Positions 13,634 through 21,953 of a stretch of DNA of 64,000 bases are shown piece after piece. Position 1 is the first letter of the stretch. Each line of letters opens with the position of its first letter. The translations under genes were made by a program, and so were the position numbers. Under the pieces are notes generated by a model. The model was given only the letters and a program-made list of their open reading frames with translations. It did no database searches and was not told the origin of the DNA. This DNA is from Frondihabitans peucedani (GTDB taxonomy: Bacteria > Actinomycetota > Actinomycetes > Actinomycetales > Microbacteriaceae), in the NCBI RefSeq assembly GCF_039537585.1, contig NZ_BAABAU010000004.1:124001-188000 (forward strand), given 5' to 3'.

Positions 13634-14926
13634 CTACGCCGAGACGGGGGCGGCCGACGGCCCGCCCTCGCGGTACCAGAGCGTCACGAGCCCGCGGGCG
13701 TTGCGCGTCATCGCGAGGTAGTGCCCGACGACTCCGAGCACGAACAGGGCGAAGCCGACGCCCACGAGAGCATCGCGGAAGCCCGCGACGGCCTCGCCGA
13801 ACAGCATCAGGAACAGGCCGACGAACAGCAGCGCCGTCCGGACCTTGCCGACCTTCGACACCCGGACGTCGGGCGCACCGTGGAACGACGACACCGCCCA
13901 GAGCCCTGAGAGCACGTCGGGGATCAGCAGGATCACGACCAGCTGCCACGGCACGACGTTCGAGGCTGCGAAGGCCGCGACCACGAACACGACCGTGAGC
14001 CGGTCGGCCACCGGGTCGAGCCACGCGCCGAGCGCCGACATCTGATTGAAGCGGCGGGCGATGAACCCGTCGGCGAAGTCGGTGAGGAAGACGACCAGAA
14101 GCACGACGATCGACGCCCAGAACTGGTGTAGGAAGAGCAGCACGCCGAAGACGGGCAGGAGCAGGATGCGCACGGCCGAGATGACGTTGGGAAGGGTCCG
14201 CCAGTCGTCGTCGCCGAACAGCCGCTCCCGGAGCGTCGTCGCGGGGCCGTCGGGCTGCGGGGTCATGCCGGCGACGGAGGTGTCGCCGAGGACCCGGCGT
14301 CGATCGCCGTCCGGCATCCGCAGCAGGATCGCGCGGACCGCCAGGTAGACGACGCCGAGGGCGACCAGCACCGCCACGACGGTCCAGCCGGTGACGCCGA
14401 GGTAGGGCCGGCTGATGTGGAAGGAGGCACGCACCAGCACGCCGACCGTGACGTACAGCGCCGACCAGGCGATCGAGGCGAGGACGCTCCCCGCGACGAA
14501 GGGCCCGGTCGGGATGCCGGTCGCCCCGGCGACCGTCGGCGCCAGGGCACGAGGCACGGGGACCAGGCGTGCCAGCAGGACGCGCAGCGGGCCGCTCCGC
14601 CGGAGGACTCGCGCGGTCTCGTCCCAGTGCGCGACGCCGAGGCGCGACACGGTCCGGCTCGCGCGGAGACCCTCCCCCTGGCGCCTGCCGACAGTGAAGA
14701 GGGCGAGGTCGCCGAGCACCCGGCCGAGGGCGACGACGGCGAAGAGGAGCAGGATCGCGGGGGCCGAGTCGAGAGCCGCAGCCGCCACGATCACGACGGG
14801 GCCGCCGGGCACGAACGCGACCAGGCCGAGGGCCGACTCGAGAAGGGCCGCGGCGAAGGCGACGGCGAGCACCAGCCCGAGCGGGAGCACCGCACGAGAC
14901 TCGTTCAGCCAGTCGACGAAGCTCAC
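13634..14926 (-). CDS. DedA-family membrane protein fused to a CDP-alcohol phosphatidyltransferase
   Basis: The 430-residue product joins two normally separate membrane proteins. Residues 1-205 are DedA-like (VTT/SNARE-associated): VAFVPGGPVVIVA, LGDLALFTVGRRQG and LVPVPRALAPTVAG are present. Residues 245-415 are a CDP-alcohol phosphatidyltransferase with the full signature: D283, D286, G287, A290, R291, G300, D304 and D308, all correctly spaced, so the enzyme half should be active, perhaps as phosphatidylglycerophosphate or phosphatidylinositol-phosphate synthase. DedA proteins are linked to lipid-carrier flipping, so the fusion may couple phospholipid synthesis to transbilayer movement. GTG 14926 follows GGGAG. 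Confidence 0.85.
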   Translation of the reverse strand: MSFVDWLNESRAVLPLGLVLAVAFAAALLESALGLVAFVPGGPVVIVAAAALDSAPAILLLFAVVALGRVLGDLALFTVGRRQGEGLRASRTVSRLGVAHWDETARVLRRSGPLRVLLARLVPVPRALAPTVAGATGIPTGPFVAGSVLASIAWSALYVTVGVLVRASFHISRPYLGVTGWTVVAVLVALGVVYLAVRAILLRMPDGDRRRVLGDTSVAGMTPQPDGPATTLRERLFGDDDWRTLPNVISAVRILLLPVFGVLLFLHQFWASIVVLLVVFLTDFADGFIARRFNQMSALGAWLDPVADRLTVVFVVAAFAASNVVPWQLVVILLIPDVLSGLWAVSSFHGAPDVRVSKVGKVRTALLFVGLFLMLFGEAVAGFRDALVGVGFALFVLGVVGHYLAMTRNARGLVTLWYREGGPSAAPVSA

Positions 14927-15017
14927 TCCCCCATTCTCCCGTGAACGCGTGACGCCCGATGACACGCCACGGGGGCGACCACCCGTACCGTGGAGCAGTC
15001 ACTCGGGAGGAAGCATC

Positions 15018-16175
15018 GTGGAAGAGGTCGAGACGCTCGTCATCGGCGGCGGAGCCATGGGCTCCTCGACGGCCTGGGCGCTCGCGCGCCGCGGCCGCGA
15101 GGTGCTGCTCGCGGAGCGCTTCGAGCCGGGGCACGCGATGGGCGCCTCGCACGGCGAGTACCGCAACTTCAACGTCGCCTACGCCGAGCCCGACTACGTC
15201 GACCTGCTCGTCGAGTCGAGGCGCCTGTGGCACGAGCTCGAGGCCGAGGCGGGAGAGACGCTCCTCGACCTGGTCGGGCTCGTGAATCACGGACCGGCGG
15301 CGCCGCACGAAGCGGTCGACGGGAGGCTGCGCGACGACTTCGACGTCGTGCACGACGCTCTCGACCGGGCCGGGATCGCGAACGAGTTCGTGCCCGCCGA
15401 GGAGGCCGGTCGACGCTGGCCGGGCATCCGATTCGAGACGCGCGTGCTCTTCTCGTCGGAGTCGGGTCGCGTCAAGGCCGACGCGTCGGTGGCCGCGCTC
15501 CAGGCCCGGGCGTCGGCACTCGGGGCCGAGGTCCGGCACGGCACCCGCGCGCTCGACATCCGCGTCGGGGCGGACGGCGACCACGTCGACGTCGACCTGG
15601 AGGACCGAGCCGGCGTCGTGACGAGGGTCCGCACCCATTCGCTCGTGGTGACCGCCGGCGCCTGGACCGAGAAGCTCCTCGGCGACCGCGTGCACCTCCC
15701 GCGGCTGGTCGTGACGCAGGAACAGCCCGCCCACTTCGCGCCCCTCGATCCTGCGCTCGCCTGGCCGTCGTTCAACCACCGCCGCGACACCCGGGCGTCA
15801 GACGACTACTGGTACAGCGACGTCTACGGGATGCTGACGCCCGGCGTCGGCGTCAAGGCCGGCTGGCACGGCGCCGGCGCTCGGGTCGACCCGGACGCCC
15901 GCACCTTCGCGTCGGAACCCGTCCAGCTCCGAGCGCTGCAGCGCTACGCCCGCGAGTGGCTCCCCGGCGTCGATGCCGACCGGCTGGATGAGATCAGCTG
16001 CACCTACACGTCGACCGACACCGCCGACTTCGTGCTCGACCGGGTCGGCCCGATCACGGTCGGCGCGGGCTTCTCCGGGCACGGCTTCAAGTTCACCCCG
16101 TCGGTGGGCAGGATCCTGGCCGACCTCGCCACGACCGGCGCCCGCCCCGCCGCTCGCTTCGCACTCGACCGCTAG
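15018..16175 (+). CDS. FAD-dependent sarcosine-oxidase-like enzyme (SolA/MSOX type)
   Basis: A 385-residue DAO-family flavoprotein. The Rossmann motif VIGGGAMGSSTAWALARRG is at the N-terminus, HGEYRNF follows as in monomeric sarcosine / N-methyltryptophan oxidases, and EISCTYTSTD near residue 330 holds the cysteine that binds FAD covalently in that family. GHGFKFTPSVGRI near the end completes the match. It should oxidise an N-methyl amino acid to the amine, formaldehyde and peroxide; the substrate is not known. GTG 15018 has a GGGAGG ribosome-binding site and TACCGT upstream. It is convergent with the next MFS gene. Confidence 0.85.
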   Translation: MEEVETLVIGGGAMGSSTAWALARRGREVLLAERFEPGHAMGASHGEYRNFNVAYAEPDYVDLLVESRRLWHELEAEAGETLLDLVGLVNHGPAAPHEAVDGRLRDDFDVVHDALDRAGIANEFVPAEEAGRRWPGIRFETRVLFSSESGRVKADASVAALQARASALGAEVRHGTRALDIRVGADGDHVDVDLEDRAGVVTRVRTHSLVVTAGAWTEKLLGDRVHLPRLVVTQEQPAHFAPLDPALAWPSFNHRRDTRASDDYWYSDVYGMLTPGVGVKAGWHGAGARVDPDARTFASEPVQLRALQRYAREWLPGVDADRLDEISCTYTSTDTADFVLDRVGPITVGAGFSGHGFKFTPSVGRILADLATTGARPAARFALDR

Positions 16176-16203
16176 AGCGCGGCAGCGTCCTGCCGCAGCT
16201 CCG

Positions 16204-17385
16204 TTAGGCCACAGCCGCCTCGCTCGGCAGCCGCAGCGGGCCTCGCCGGCCGGCCGCCCACACCGTGAACGCGAACCCGGACAGGCCGGCGGCGGCGACC
16301 ATCACGGCGGTCCAGCCGCCGTGCTCGTAGAGGAACGACGCGAGCCCCGAGCCGACGGCGCCCCAGAGGAAGTTGTTGGTCACGAAGGCCGTGTTCAGGC
16401 GGCTCCGCGCCTGCGGATCGAGCTGGAACATGCGCGACTGGACGGTGATGTTGTGCCCCTGGATGGCGACGTCGAGCAGCAGGATCGCGATGACGATCAC
16501 GAAGACGGACCGCTGGCCGACCCCCGCGACGACGAACGCGAGGAGCACCAGCGCCCAGGCCACGCCGATGGTCGGCAGCCCGAGTCCGCGGTCGTTGAGG
16601 CGCCCGACGCGCTGGGCGGCGGCGGCTCCGGCGAGGCCGACGAGGCCGAACAGCCCGATGACGCTCACCGAGAACGAGAAGGGCGGCGCGCTGAGGAGGA
16701 ACGTGAGCGAGGTCCAGAACATCGTGAAGACGGCGAACGACGATCCGCCGAGGACGAGACTCCAGCGCACCGTCCGCTCGCGCGCGACGATCACGAAGAC
16801 CGACCCGATCAGCGACGGATACCGGAGGTGCGCCCGGGCGGGCAGGCGCGGGATCGCGAAGAACAGCAGGATCGCGAGGACGAGCGCCAGCGCCGCGGCC
16901 GCCACGTAGATCGCCCTCCAGCCTGCCGCGCCGGCTACGAGCCCGGACACGGTGCGGGAGACCAGGATGCCGATCAGGATCCCGGAGACGACGGTCCCGA
17001 CGATCCTGCCCCGGTTCGTGTCGTCGGCCAGGTCGCCGGCGAGCGGCACGAGGATCTGGCCCGCGACCGTCGTGAGGCCGACGAGCGAGAGGGTCACCAG
17101 CAGCACGGCGAAGGTCGGCGCGAGGGCCGACGCGAGGAGCGCCGCAGTGGCGCAGAGCAGGGCTGCGGGCACCAGGATGCGGCGGTTCAGCACGTCGCCG
17201 AGCGGCACGAACAGCAGCACGCCGACGGCGTACCCGAGCTGGGTGGCGGTCACCAGCCAGCCGGCGGACGAGGTGCCGGTGTGCAGGTCGGTCGCGATGA
17301 AGTCGAGGAGCGGCTGCGACCAGTAGAGGTTGCCGACGGCGGCGCCGCTCGCGATCGCGAAGAGGAGGGCGAGGCGCCGGCTCAC
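16204..17385 (-). CDS. MFS transporter (YnfM/AraJ-like)
   Basis: A 393-residue, 12-helix transporter. It opens LLFAIASGAAVGNLYWSQPL, a start typical of MFS permeases annotated as YnfM-like, has GDVLNRRIL in the loop 2-3 motif, and carries FVTNNFLWGAVGSGLAS in helix 11. The substrate is unknown; drug or metabolite efflux is likely. GTG 17385 overlaps the TGA of an eight-codon ORF directly upstream (GTGA), so its translation probably depends on that leader ORF. No Shine-Dalgarno sequence is seen before the GTG. Confidence 0.8.
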   Translation of the reverse strand: MSRRLALLFAIASGAAVGNLYWSQPLLDFIATDLHTGTSSAGWLVTATQLGYAVGVLLFVPLGDVLNRRILVPAALLCATAALLASALAPTFAVLLVTLSLVGLTTVAGQILVPLAGDLADDTNRGRIVGTVVSGILIGILVSRTVSGLVAGAAGWRAIYVAAAALALVLAILLFFAIPRLPARAHLRYPSLIGSVFVIVARERTVRWSLVLGGSSFAVFTMFWTSLTFLLSAPPFSFSVSVIGLFGLVGLAGAAAAQRVGRLNDRGLGLPTIGVAWALVLLAFVVAGVGQRSVFVIVIAILLLDVAIQGHNITVQSRMFQLDPQARSRLNTAFVTNNFLWGAVGSGLASFLYEHGGWTAVMVAAAGLSGFAFTVWAAGRRGPLRLPSEAAVA

Positions 17386-17408
17386 GACGCGCGGCCTGTG
17401 GAGATCAT
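17382..17408 (-). CDS. leaderless 8-codon upstream ORF (MISTGRAS) coupled to the MFS gene
   Basis: On the minus strand TAGCGT (17420-17415) is followed by six bases and ATG 17408. The frame encodes MISTGRAS and stops at TGA, which overlaps the GTG start of the MFS gene. This is the same -10-to-ATG geometry as many genes here, so ribosomes probably initiate on this mini-ORF and re-initiate at the GTG. It could act as a leader peptide or simply as an initiation device. Confidence 0.4.
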   Translation of the reverse strand: MISTGRAS

Positions 17409-17515
17409 GGCTCGACGCTAGCGGCGGCCGTCAGCGCGTGGGAGGCCCTGCCGGACACCCCACGGGCTGCAGCCGCCGAAGCGTCGCGACGTGGGTGCAA
17501 GCGCCACCGCCACCG

Positions 17516-18286
17516 CTACCGCCGGCGCGAGTAGTGCAGCAGCAGCATCCCGTCGGAGTTGAGGACGTGGTCGAGCGCGAGCGCCCGCAGGTCGAGAGGC
17601 GCGGCGTCGCCCGAGGGGTGCGTGATCCTGGTGCCCTGACCGCCTTCGAGGTTCGGGCTGACGGTGAGCGCCAGCGCGTCGAGCGCATCGGCCTCGATGA
17701 GGGATCCGAGGAGCGAGGGGCCGCCCTCGCAGTGCATCTGCAGCAGGCCCCGCGCGACGAGCACATCGACGAGCCGGGACGGCTCCACCCCGGTGGCGCC
17801 GCACGAGATCACGTCGGCCACGTCCTCGAGCGCCGCACGCCGGTCGGCGGGCGCCGAGTCGCTGGTCAGCACGAGGGGTCGGACGGGTGCAACGGCGAAG
17901 ACGTCGCTCGCAGGATCGAGGTCGAGACTGCGCGACACGAGGGCGAACGCGGGCTGAGCTGCCAGCCCTGCGGCGACGCGCCAGGCCTCGGCCTCCGGCC
18001 CCAGCCGCATCGCCCCGTATCCCTCGGAGCGGACAGTCCCCGCTGCGACGACCACGACGTCGGCGACCTGCCTCTGCAGGTCGAACACGCGCTTGTCAGC
18101 GGGGGCTCCGAGCTCTCCGGAGAGCCCCGCGGCGGTCGCCGAGCCGTCGACGCTCGCGATGAAGTTGGCTCGGAGCCTCGGCACCGACCGGTCGACCGGC
18201 CCGTACAGGGCGAGCAGCTCGTCGTCGCCGAGGTCGGCGACACGGTCGGGGAACAGCGCGTCGATGACGGCCCCACGCTCGCTCAC
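17516..18286 (-). CDS. RibD C-terminal-type pyrimidine reductase (dihydrofolate-reductase fold)
   Basis: This is a 256-residue stand-alone reductase domain of the RibD_C family: RLRANFIASVDGSATAAGLS at the N-terminus, VVVVAAGTVRSEGYG in the NADPH site, and MHCEGGPSLLGSLIEADALD, the usual CEGGPxL motif. There is no deaminase domain. ATG 18286 overlaps the folP2-like stop (ATGA), so it is the last gene of a folE-folP2-reductase operon. Relatives reduce the ribosylamino-pyrimidine of riboflavin synthesis or, in some cases, dihydropterins, so it could reduce the product of its operon partners. That role is inference. Confidence 0.83.
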   Translation of the reverse strand: MSERGAVIDALFPDRVADLGDDELLALYGPVDRSVPRLRANFIASVDGSATAAGLSGELGAPADKRVFDLQRQVADVVVVAAGTVRSEGYGAMRLGPEAEAWRVAAGLAAQPAFALVSRSLDLDPASDVFAVAPVRPLVLTSDSAPADRRAALEDVADVISCGATGVEPSRLVDVLVARGLLQMHCEGGPSLLGSLIEADALDALALTVSPNLEGGQGTRITHPSGDAAPLDLRALALDHVLNSDGMLLLHYSRRR

Positions 18287-19191
18287 AGGTTGTGCACCGG
18301 GTCGACGGGCGCGCGCCAGCCGAGGATTGCCTCGACCATGCGCATGGCGTCGACCGACTCGCGGACGGCGTGCATCCGGACGATGCGCGCACCCAGCATC
18401 ACGCTGACGGTGGCCGCCGCCAGGGATCCTGCGAGCCTCTCGGGCTTGTCGCGCGCGAGGCTCTCGCCGATGAAGTCCTTGTTCGAGACCGCGGCCAGCG
18501 TCGGCAGGCCGATGGCGGTGATCTCGGCGAGGCGCCTCGTGAGCTCGAGGGTGTGCAGCGTGTTCTTGTTGAGGTCGTGCCCGGGGTCGATGATCAGCCG
18601 CTCCTCGGGGATGCCGCGGGACAGCGCGAAGGCGACCCGGTCCCGCAGGAAGTCGGCGACGTCCAGGGCGACGTCGTCGTAGTGCGGCCGCGGCACCTCC
18701 TGGCGGGGCGCGGCCAGAGAGTGCGTGATGACGAGCGTCGCGTCGGAGTCGGCGACGACGTCGGCGAGGCGGGGGTCGTGGATCCCGGTCGTGTCGTTCA
18801 CGACGCTGGCTCCGGCGGCGATGGCGGCCTCGGCCACCTCGGCGCGGAACGTGTCGACCGAGATGACGACGTCGGACTCCTGCGCGAGCGCCGCCACCAC
18901 CGGCACGACGCGAGCCGCCTCCTCGTCGGCGGGCAGCTCGGGCCCGGGGGCGAACGGCACGCCGCCGATGTCCACCCAGTCGGCGCCCGCCTCCGCTGCG
19001 GCGACCGCGGCCTCCACTGCGCGGTCGAGCGCGAACGTCGCGCCCTGGTCGAAGAAGGAGTCGGGGGTGCGGTTGACGATCGCCATGACCGCGAGCTGGT
19101 GGTCGAAGTCGAAGGTGCGGGCGCCGATCCTGCGCAGGGGGTGCCGGAGGACCGGCAGCACGAAGCCCTGCGGAACGGTCTCGTCGCTCAC
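18283..19191 (-). CDS. folP2: FolP2-type dihydropteroate-synthase paralogue
   Basis: A 302-residue TIM-barrel protein of the pterin-binding family. The key loops read VMAIVNRTPDSFFDQGATF and DPGHDLNKNTLHTLELTRRL, with VSNKDFIGESL at the end. As I recall, these are the versions found in mycobacterial FolP2, a paralogue reported to lack dihydropteroate-synthase activity, and not the NVTPDSFSDGG of true FolP. It may still bind a pterin. GTG 19191 overlaps the folE stop (GTGA), and its own stop overlaps the reductase start, so the three genes form one tightly coupled operon. Confidence 0.8.
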   Translation of the reverse strand: MSDETVPQGFVLPVLRHPLRRIGARTFDFDHQLAVMAIVNRTPDSFFDQGATFALDRAVEAAVAAAEAGADWVDIGGVPFAPGPELPADEEAARVVPVVAALAQESDVVISVDTFRAEVAEAAIAAGASVVNDTTGIHDPRLADVVADSDATLVITHSLAAPRQEVPRPHYDDVALDVADFLRDRVAFALSRGIPEERLIIDPGHDLNKNTLHTLELTRRLAEITAIGLPTLAAVSNKDFIGESLARDKPERLAGSLAAATVSVMLGARIVRMHAVRESVDAMRMVEAILGWRAPVDPVHNL

Positions 19192-19778
19192 TCGTGCGCT
19201 CCGCTGCGCGCGATCAGAGCGATCGCCTCGGCGCGGCCCGCCGGCTCGGAGAGCACGCCGCGGCTCGCGATCGTGACCGTCGACGACTGCGTCTGACGCG
19301 ACCCTCGCGTGGTCACGCACTGGTGCGCAGCGTCGAGGACGACCAGGACGCCCGCCGCGTCGACCCCGTCTCGCAGCGCGTCGACGATCTCCTCGCCGAG
19401 ACGCTCCTGGAGCTGGGGGCGGGAGGCGAGAGCGTCGACGAGCTCCGGGATCTTGCCGAGCCCGACGATCTGCGACCCCGGCACGTACGCGACGTGCGCC
19501 ACGCCGAGGAAGGGCAGCAGGTGGTGCTCGCAGACCGAGCGGAACCGGATGTCGCGGACGATGACCAGCTCGCCGAGCTCGCCCTCGTCGGCCGCGACGA
19601 CGCTGCCGCCCACGAGCGAGGCGACGTCGGTGCCGAGGCCGCCGAAGAACTCCTCGTACGCGTCAGCGACGCGCCTCGGGGTGTCGGCGAGGCCCGGACG
19701 ACCCGGGTCGTCGCCGATCGCGGCCAGGATCTCGGCCACCGCCCGTTCGATTCTCGGCCGGTCGAAGCGCTGTGTCAT
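19188..19778 (-). CDS. folE: divergent GTP cyclohydrolase I
   Basis: The 196-residue product is a GTP cyclohydrolase I by its length and by GLADTPRRVADAYEEFFGGL, SVCEHHLLPFLG and VGLGKIPELV. The zinc ligands appear as Cys83, His86 and Cys154. The usual C-terminal motif (EHxCMxxRGVRKPG) is replaced by AAHQCVTTRGSRQTQSS, so this is a divergent member. It should convert GTP to dihydroneopterin triphosphate, or a related ring-opening product. It heads the folE-folP2-reductase operon. ATG 19778 follows TACGCC by six bases; a stem-loop lies further upstream at 19802-19819. Confidence 0.8.
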   Translation of the reverse strand: MTQRFDRPRIERAVAEILAAIGDDPGRPGLADTPRRVADAYEEFFGGLGTDVASLVGGSVVAADEGELGELVIVRDIRFRSVCEHHLLPFLGVAHVAYVPGSQIVGLGKIPELVDALASRPQLQERLGEEIVDALRDGVDAAGVLVVLDAAHQCVTTRGSRQTQSSTVTIASRGVLSEPAGRAEAIALIARSGAHE

Positions 19779-19801
19779 GGTGCTGGCGTACCCCTCCGTG
19801 T

Positions 19802-19819
19802 ACCCCGGTCAGCCGGGGT
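19802..19819 (-). terminator. short stem-loop between the alditol-oxidase-like gene and folE
   Basis: ACCCCGG (19802-19808) pairs with CCGGGGT (19813-19819) over a four-base loop. It lies after the stop of the minus-strand alditol-oxidase-like gene and 24 bases before the folE start, so it could be a terminator or part of the folE promoter/leader region. Confidence 0.4.
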
Positions 19820-19880
19820 GCTCGGGGGAAGAGTACCTCGTGGCGCCGAGCGGCCAGCCCGCGGCGCCGCCCAGCCTCAC

Positions 19881-21149
19881 TCAGCGCCCGAGGATCATCC
19901 GGTCGAGCCACGGCCCCGAGAACTTGCCCTCCGGGTCGTGCTTCGCCACCAGCGCGCGGAACTCGTCGAGCCTCGGGTAGCGCTCGGCGATCTCGGTCGG
20001 CGTCGTCACCGACACCTTGCCCCAGTGCGGGCGCGGCGTGAACGGCTCGAGAGCCTTCTCGATGGCCGGGAGGAGCGCTGCGACCTCGTCGACGTGGAGG
20101 GCCCAGGTGAAGTGGATGCAGAGCGTGTCGCGCCCCTGCGTCTCGCTCATCCAGTAGTCGTCGGCCGCGACCGAGCGGAGCTCCGTCACGAGCAGGTGCG
20201 GCTGGATGCGGTCGGACAGTGCACGGACCGCCGCGATCGCCTCGGCACCGCGGTCGAGGCCGACGAAGAACTCGGTCTGGATCTCTTCGCCGTTCGACGG
20301 CTTGCGGTCGATGCGGAAGTGCGGCAGTCGCTCCTGCCACGGGCCGACGGAGCCGTCCATGGGCGTCGTGTTGTCGTCGGTGCCGACGAACTCGGCCCGC
20401 TCGGGGCTGCGCTTCGCACCGAAGTACTCGTCGGGGACCTCGATGTCCTCGACTCCCTCCGGGATGCGCGACTTGACCCACATCTGCGTGATGTCGGAGC
20501 CGTACACCGTGAACAGGCTGACGCTGTAGCCGAGCGACATCACCTCGCGGAGCTTCTCGCCCTCGATCGACTCCCACGGCAGCCCGAGGTAGACGTCCTG
20601 ACGGACGCGGTAGCTCGGCTGGACGTCGAGCGACACTCGCGTGACGATGCCGAGGGCGCCGAGGTGGACGACGCTGCCGCCGAACTCCGGGTCGCCACGG
20701 CGAACCGTGCGGAGGCTGCCGTCGGCGGTCACGAACTCGAGAGCGTTGACGGCCGTCGACAGGGAGCCGAGAGCCGCGCCGGAGCCGTGCGTGCCGGTCG
20801 CGGTCGCACCGCCGACCGAGATGTGCGGGAGCGAGCCCATGTTGTGCAGCGCGAGGCCCTCGGCCTCGAGCGCCGTGGCGACCTCGGCGTAGCGGGCTCC
20901 CGCACCGACGGTGACCGAGGTGCGGTCTTCGCTGACGACGAGGTCCATCGGGATCTCGGTCGTGGTGACCAGGACGCCGGGGCCGTCGGCCACGTCGTTG
21001 AAGGAGTGGCGGGTGCCCAGGGCACGCACGCGCGGCTCGCGCGCGACGATCTCCTGGAGCTCGGAGATGGAGGTCGGATCGATGATGCGCGAGGCGCCGT
21101 ACACGTGAGTGCCGGCCCAGTTCTGCTCGCGTTCGGCAGTGAACGTCAT
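19881..21149 (-). CDS. alditol oxidase / lactone-oxidase-family FAD enzyme
   Basis: A 422-residue VAO-family flavoprotein close in length to Streptomyces alditol oxidase (AldO, 418). The N-terminal FAD domain has VRALGTRHSFNDVAD, in which His48 matches the histidine that holds FAD covalently in AldO. The segments ISVGGATATGTHGSGAALGS and LGALGIVTRVSLDVQPSY complete the FAD-binding fold. The C-terminal part has IHFTWALHVDEV and HWGKVSV as in sugar-alcohol/lactone oxidases. It probably oxidises a polyol with oxygen, giving an aldose and peroxide. TAGACT lies six bases before ATG 21149, so the start is leaderless. Confidence 0.82.
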   Translation of the reverse strand: MTFTAEREQNWAGTHVYGASRIIDPTSISELQEIVAREPRVRALGTRHSFNDVADGPGVLVTTTEIPMDLVVSEDRTSVTVGAGARYAEVATALEAEGLALHNMGSLPHISVGGATATGTHGSGAALGSLSTAVNALEFVTADGSLRTVRRGDPEFGGSVVHLGALGIVTRVSLDVQPSYRVRQDVYLGLPWESIEGEKLREVMSLGYSVSLFTVYGSDITQMWVKSRIPEGVEDIEVPDEYFGAKRSPERAEFVGTDDNTTPMDGSVGPWQERLPHFRIDRKPSNGEEIQTEFFVGLDRGAEAIAAVRALSDRIQPHLLVTELRSVAADDYWMSETQGRDTLCIHFTWALHVDEVAALLPAIEKALEPFTPRPHWGKVSVTTPTEIAERYPRLDEFRALVAKHDPEGKFSGPWLDRMILGR

Positions 21150-21158
21150 TGACCCAGT

Positions 21159-21917
21159 CTAGGCGACGTGAACGCTCACACCGAGGGCTCCGACCGTCTT
21201 GCCCCCGACCTCGACGAGTCCGTGGCCGAGGTGACGGGTCGTGATCCTGCTGCCTCGCCCCTGGGTGATGTCGAGGTCGACGCCGAGACGCGCGGTGATC
21301 GCGATGGCGGCCGCGCCGGTCGCCTCGTCTTCGGTGATGCCCATGTCGGGCGCGAACATGCGGGACCGCAGGGCTCCCGACGCCTCGTCGAGCCACGCGT
21401 AGGCGTAGTGGTGACCGTCGTGGAACGCCGCCGGGTCGAGCGCGTCGACCTCGGCGGGCGACCCGAGGGCCACCCAGGTGAATTCGGGAGCCCAGGATGC
21501 TCGGGCCGACACCCGGGTGACGTCGCCGTCGTACCGGACCCCGACCCGCCCCGCGGGCACGACGAGCTCGTCCACAGGCGCGCCCCGCTCCCGCAGCCAC
21601 CACGCGGTGCCGACCGTCGGATGCCCTGCGAACGGCAGCTCCGACGCCGGGGTGAAGATGCGGAGGGTCGCCACGCCCGGCTCCTGGCGGGCCGACGCCT
21701 CGAGGAAGACGGTCTCGCTGAAGCCCAACTGGCTCGCGATCCGCTGCTCGTGACCGCGCCAGACGGGCTCGCCGTCCGCCCGGGTCGGGGCGTCGTCGGC
21801 CGTGACGATGCCGAGCGGGTTGCCGAGGGCGCCGTCGTCGGTCGTGAAGACCCGCACGACGTGGACCTCGAGGTCGTGGTCGGGGGCTGCCGGACCGGAT
21901 TGTGCGTCTTCGTCCAT
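21159..21917 (-). CDS. PhzF-family protein
   Basis: The 252-residue product has the PhzF diaminopimelate-epimerase-like fold: VFTTDDGALGNPLGIV at the start, the catalytic glutamate in GFSETVF (Glu68), PASELPFAGHPTVGTAWWL, and MGITEDEATGAAAIA in the second half. PhzF relatives isomerise small acids; no phenazine genes are near, so the substrate is unknown. It ends ten bases upstream of the alditol-oxidase-like start, though that gene seems to have its own -10 box. A CAGGCT element six bases before ATG 21917 suggests a leaderless start here too. Confidence 0.85.
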   Translation of the reverse strand: MDEDAQSGPAAPDHDLEVHVVRVFTTDDGALGNPLGIVTADDAPTRADGEPVWRGHEQRIASQLGFSETVFLEASARQEPGVATLRIFTPASELPFAGHPTVGTAWWLRERGAPVDELVVPAGRVGVRYDGDVTRVSARASWAPEFTWVALGSPAEVDALDPAAFHDGHHYAYAWLDEASGALRSRMFAPDMGITEDEATGAAAIAITARLGVDLDITQGRGSRITTRHLGHGLVEVGGKTVGALGVSVHVA

Positions 21918-21953
21918 GAGCTCAGCCTGGCACGAGGCGCCCTCCGGAGAGAC

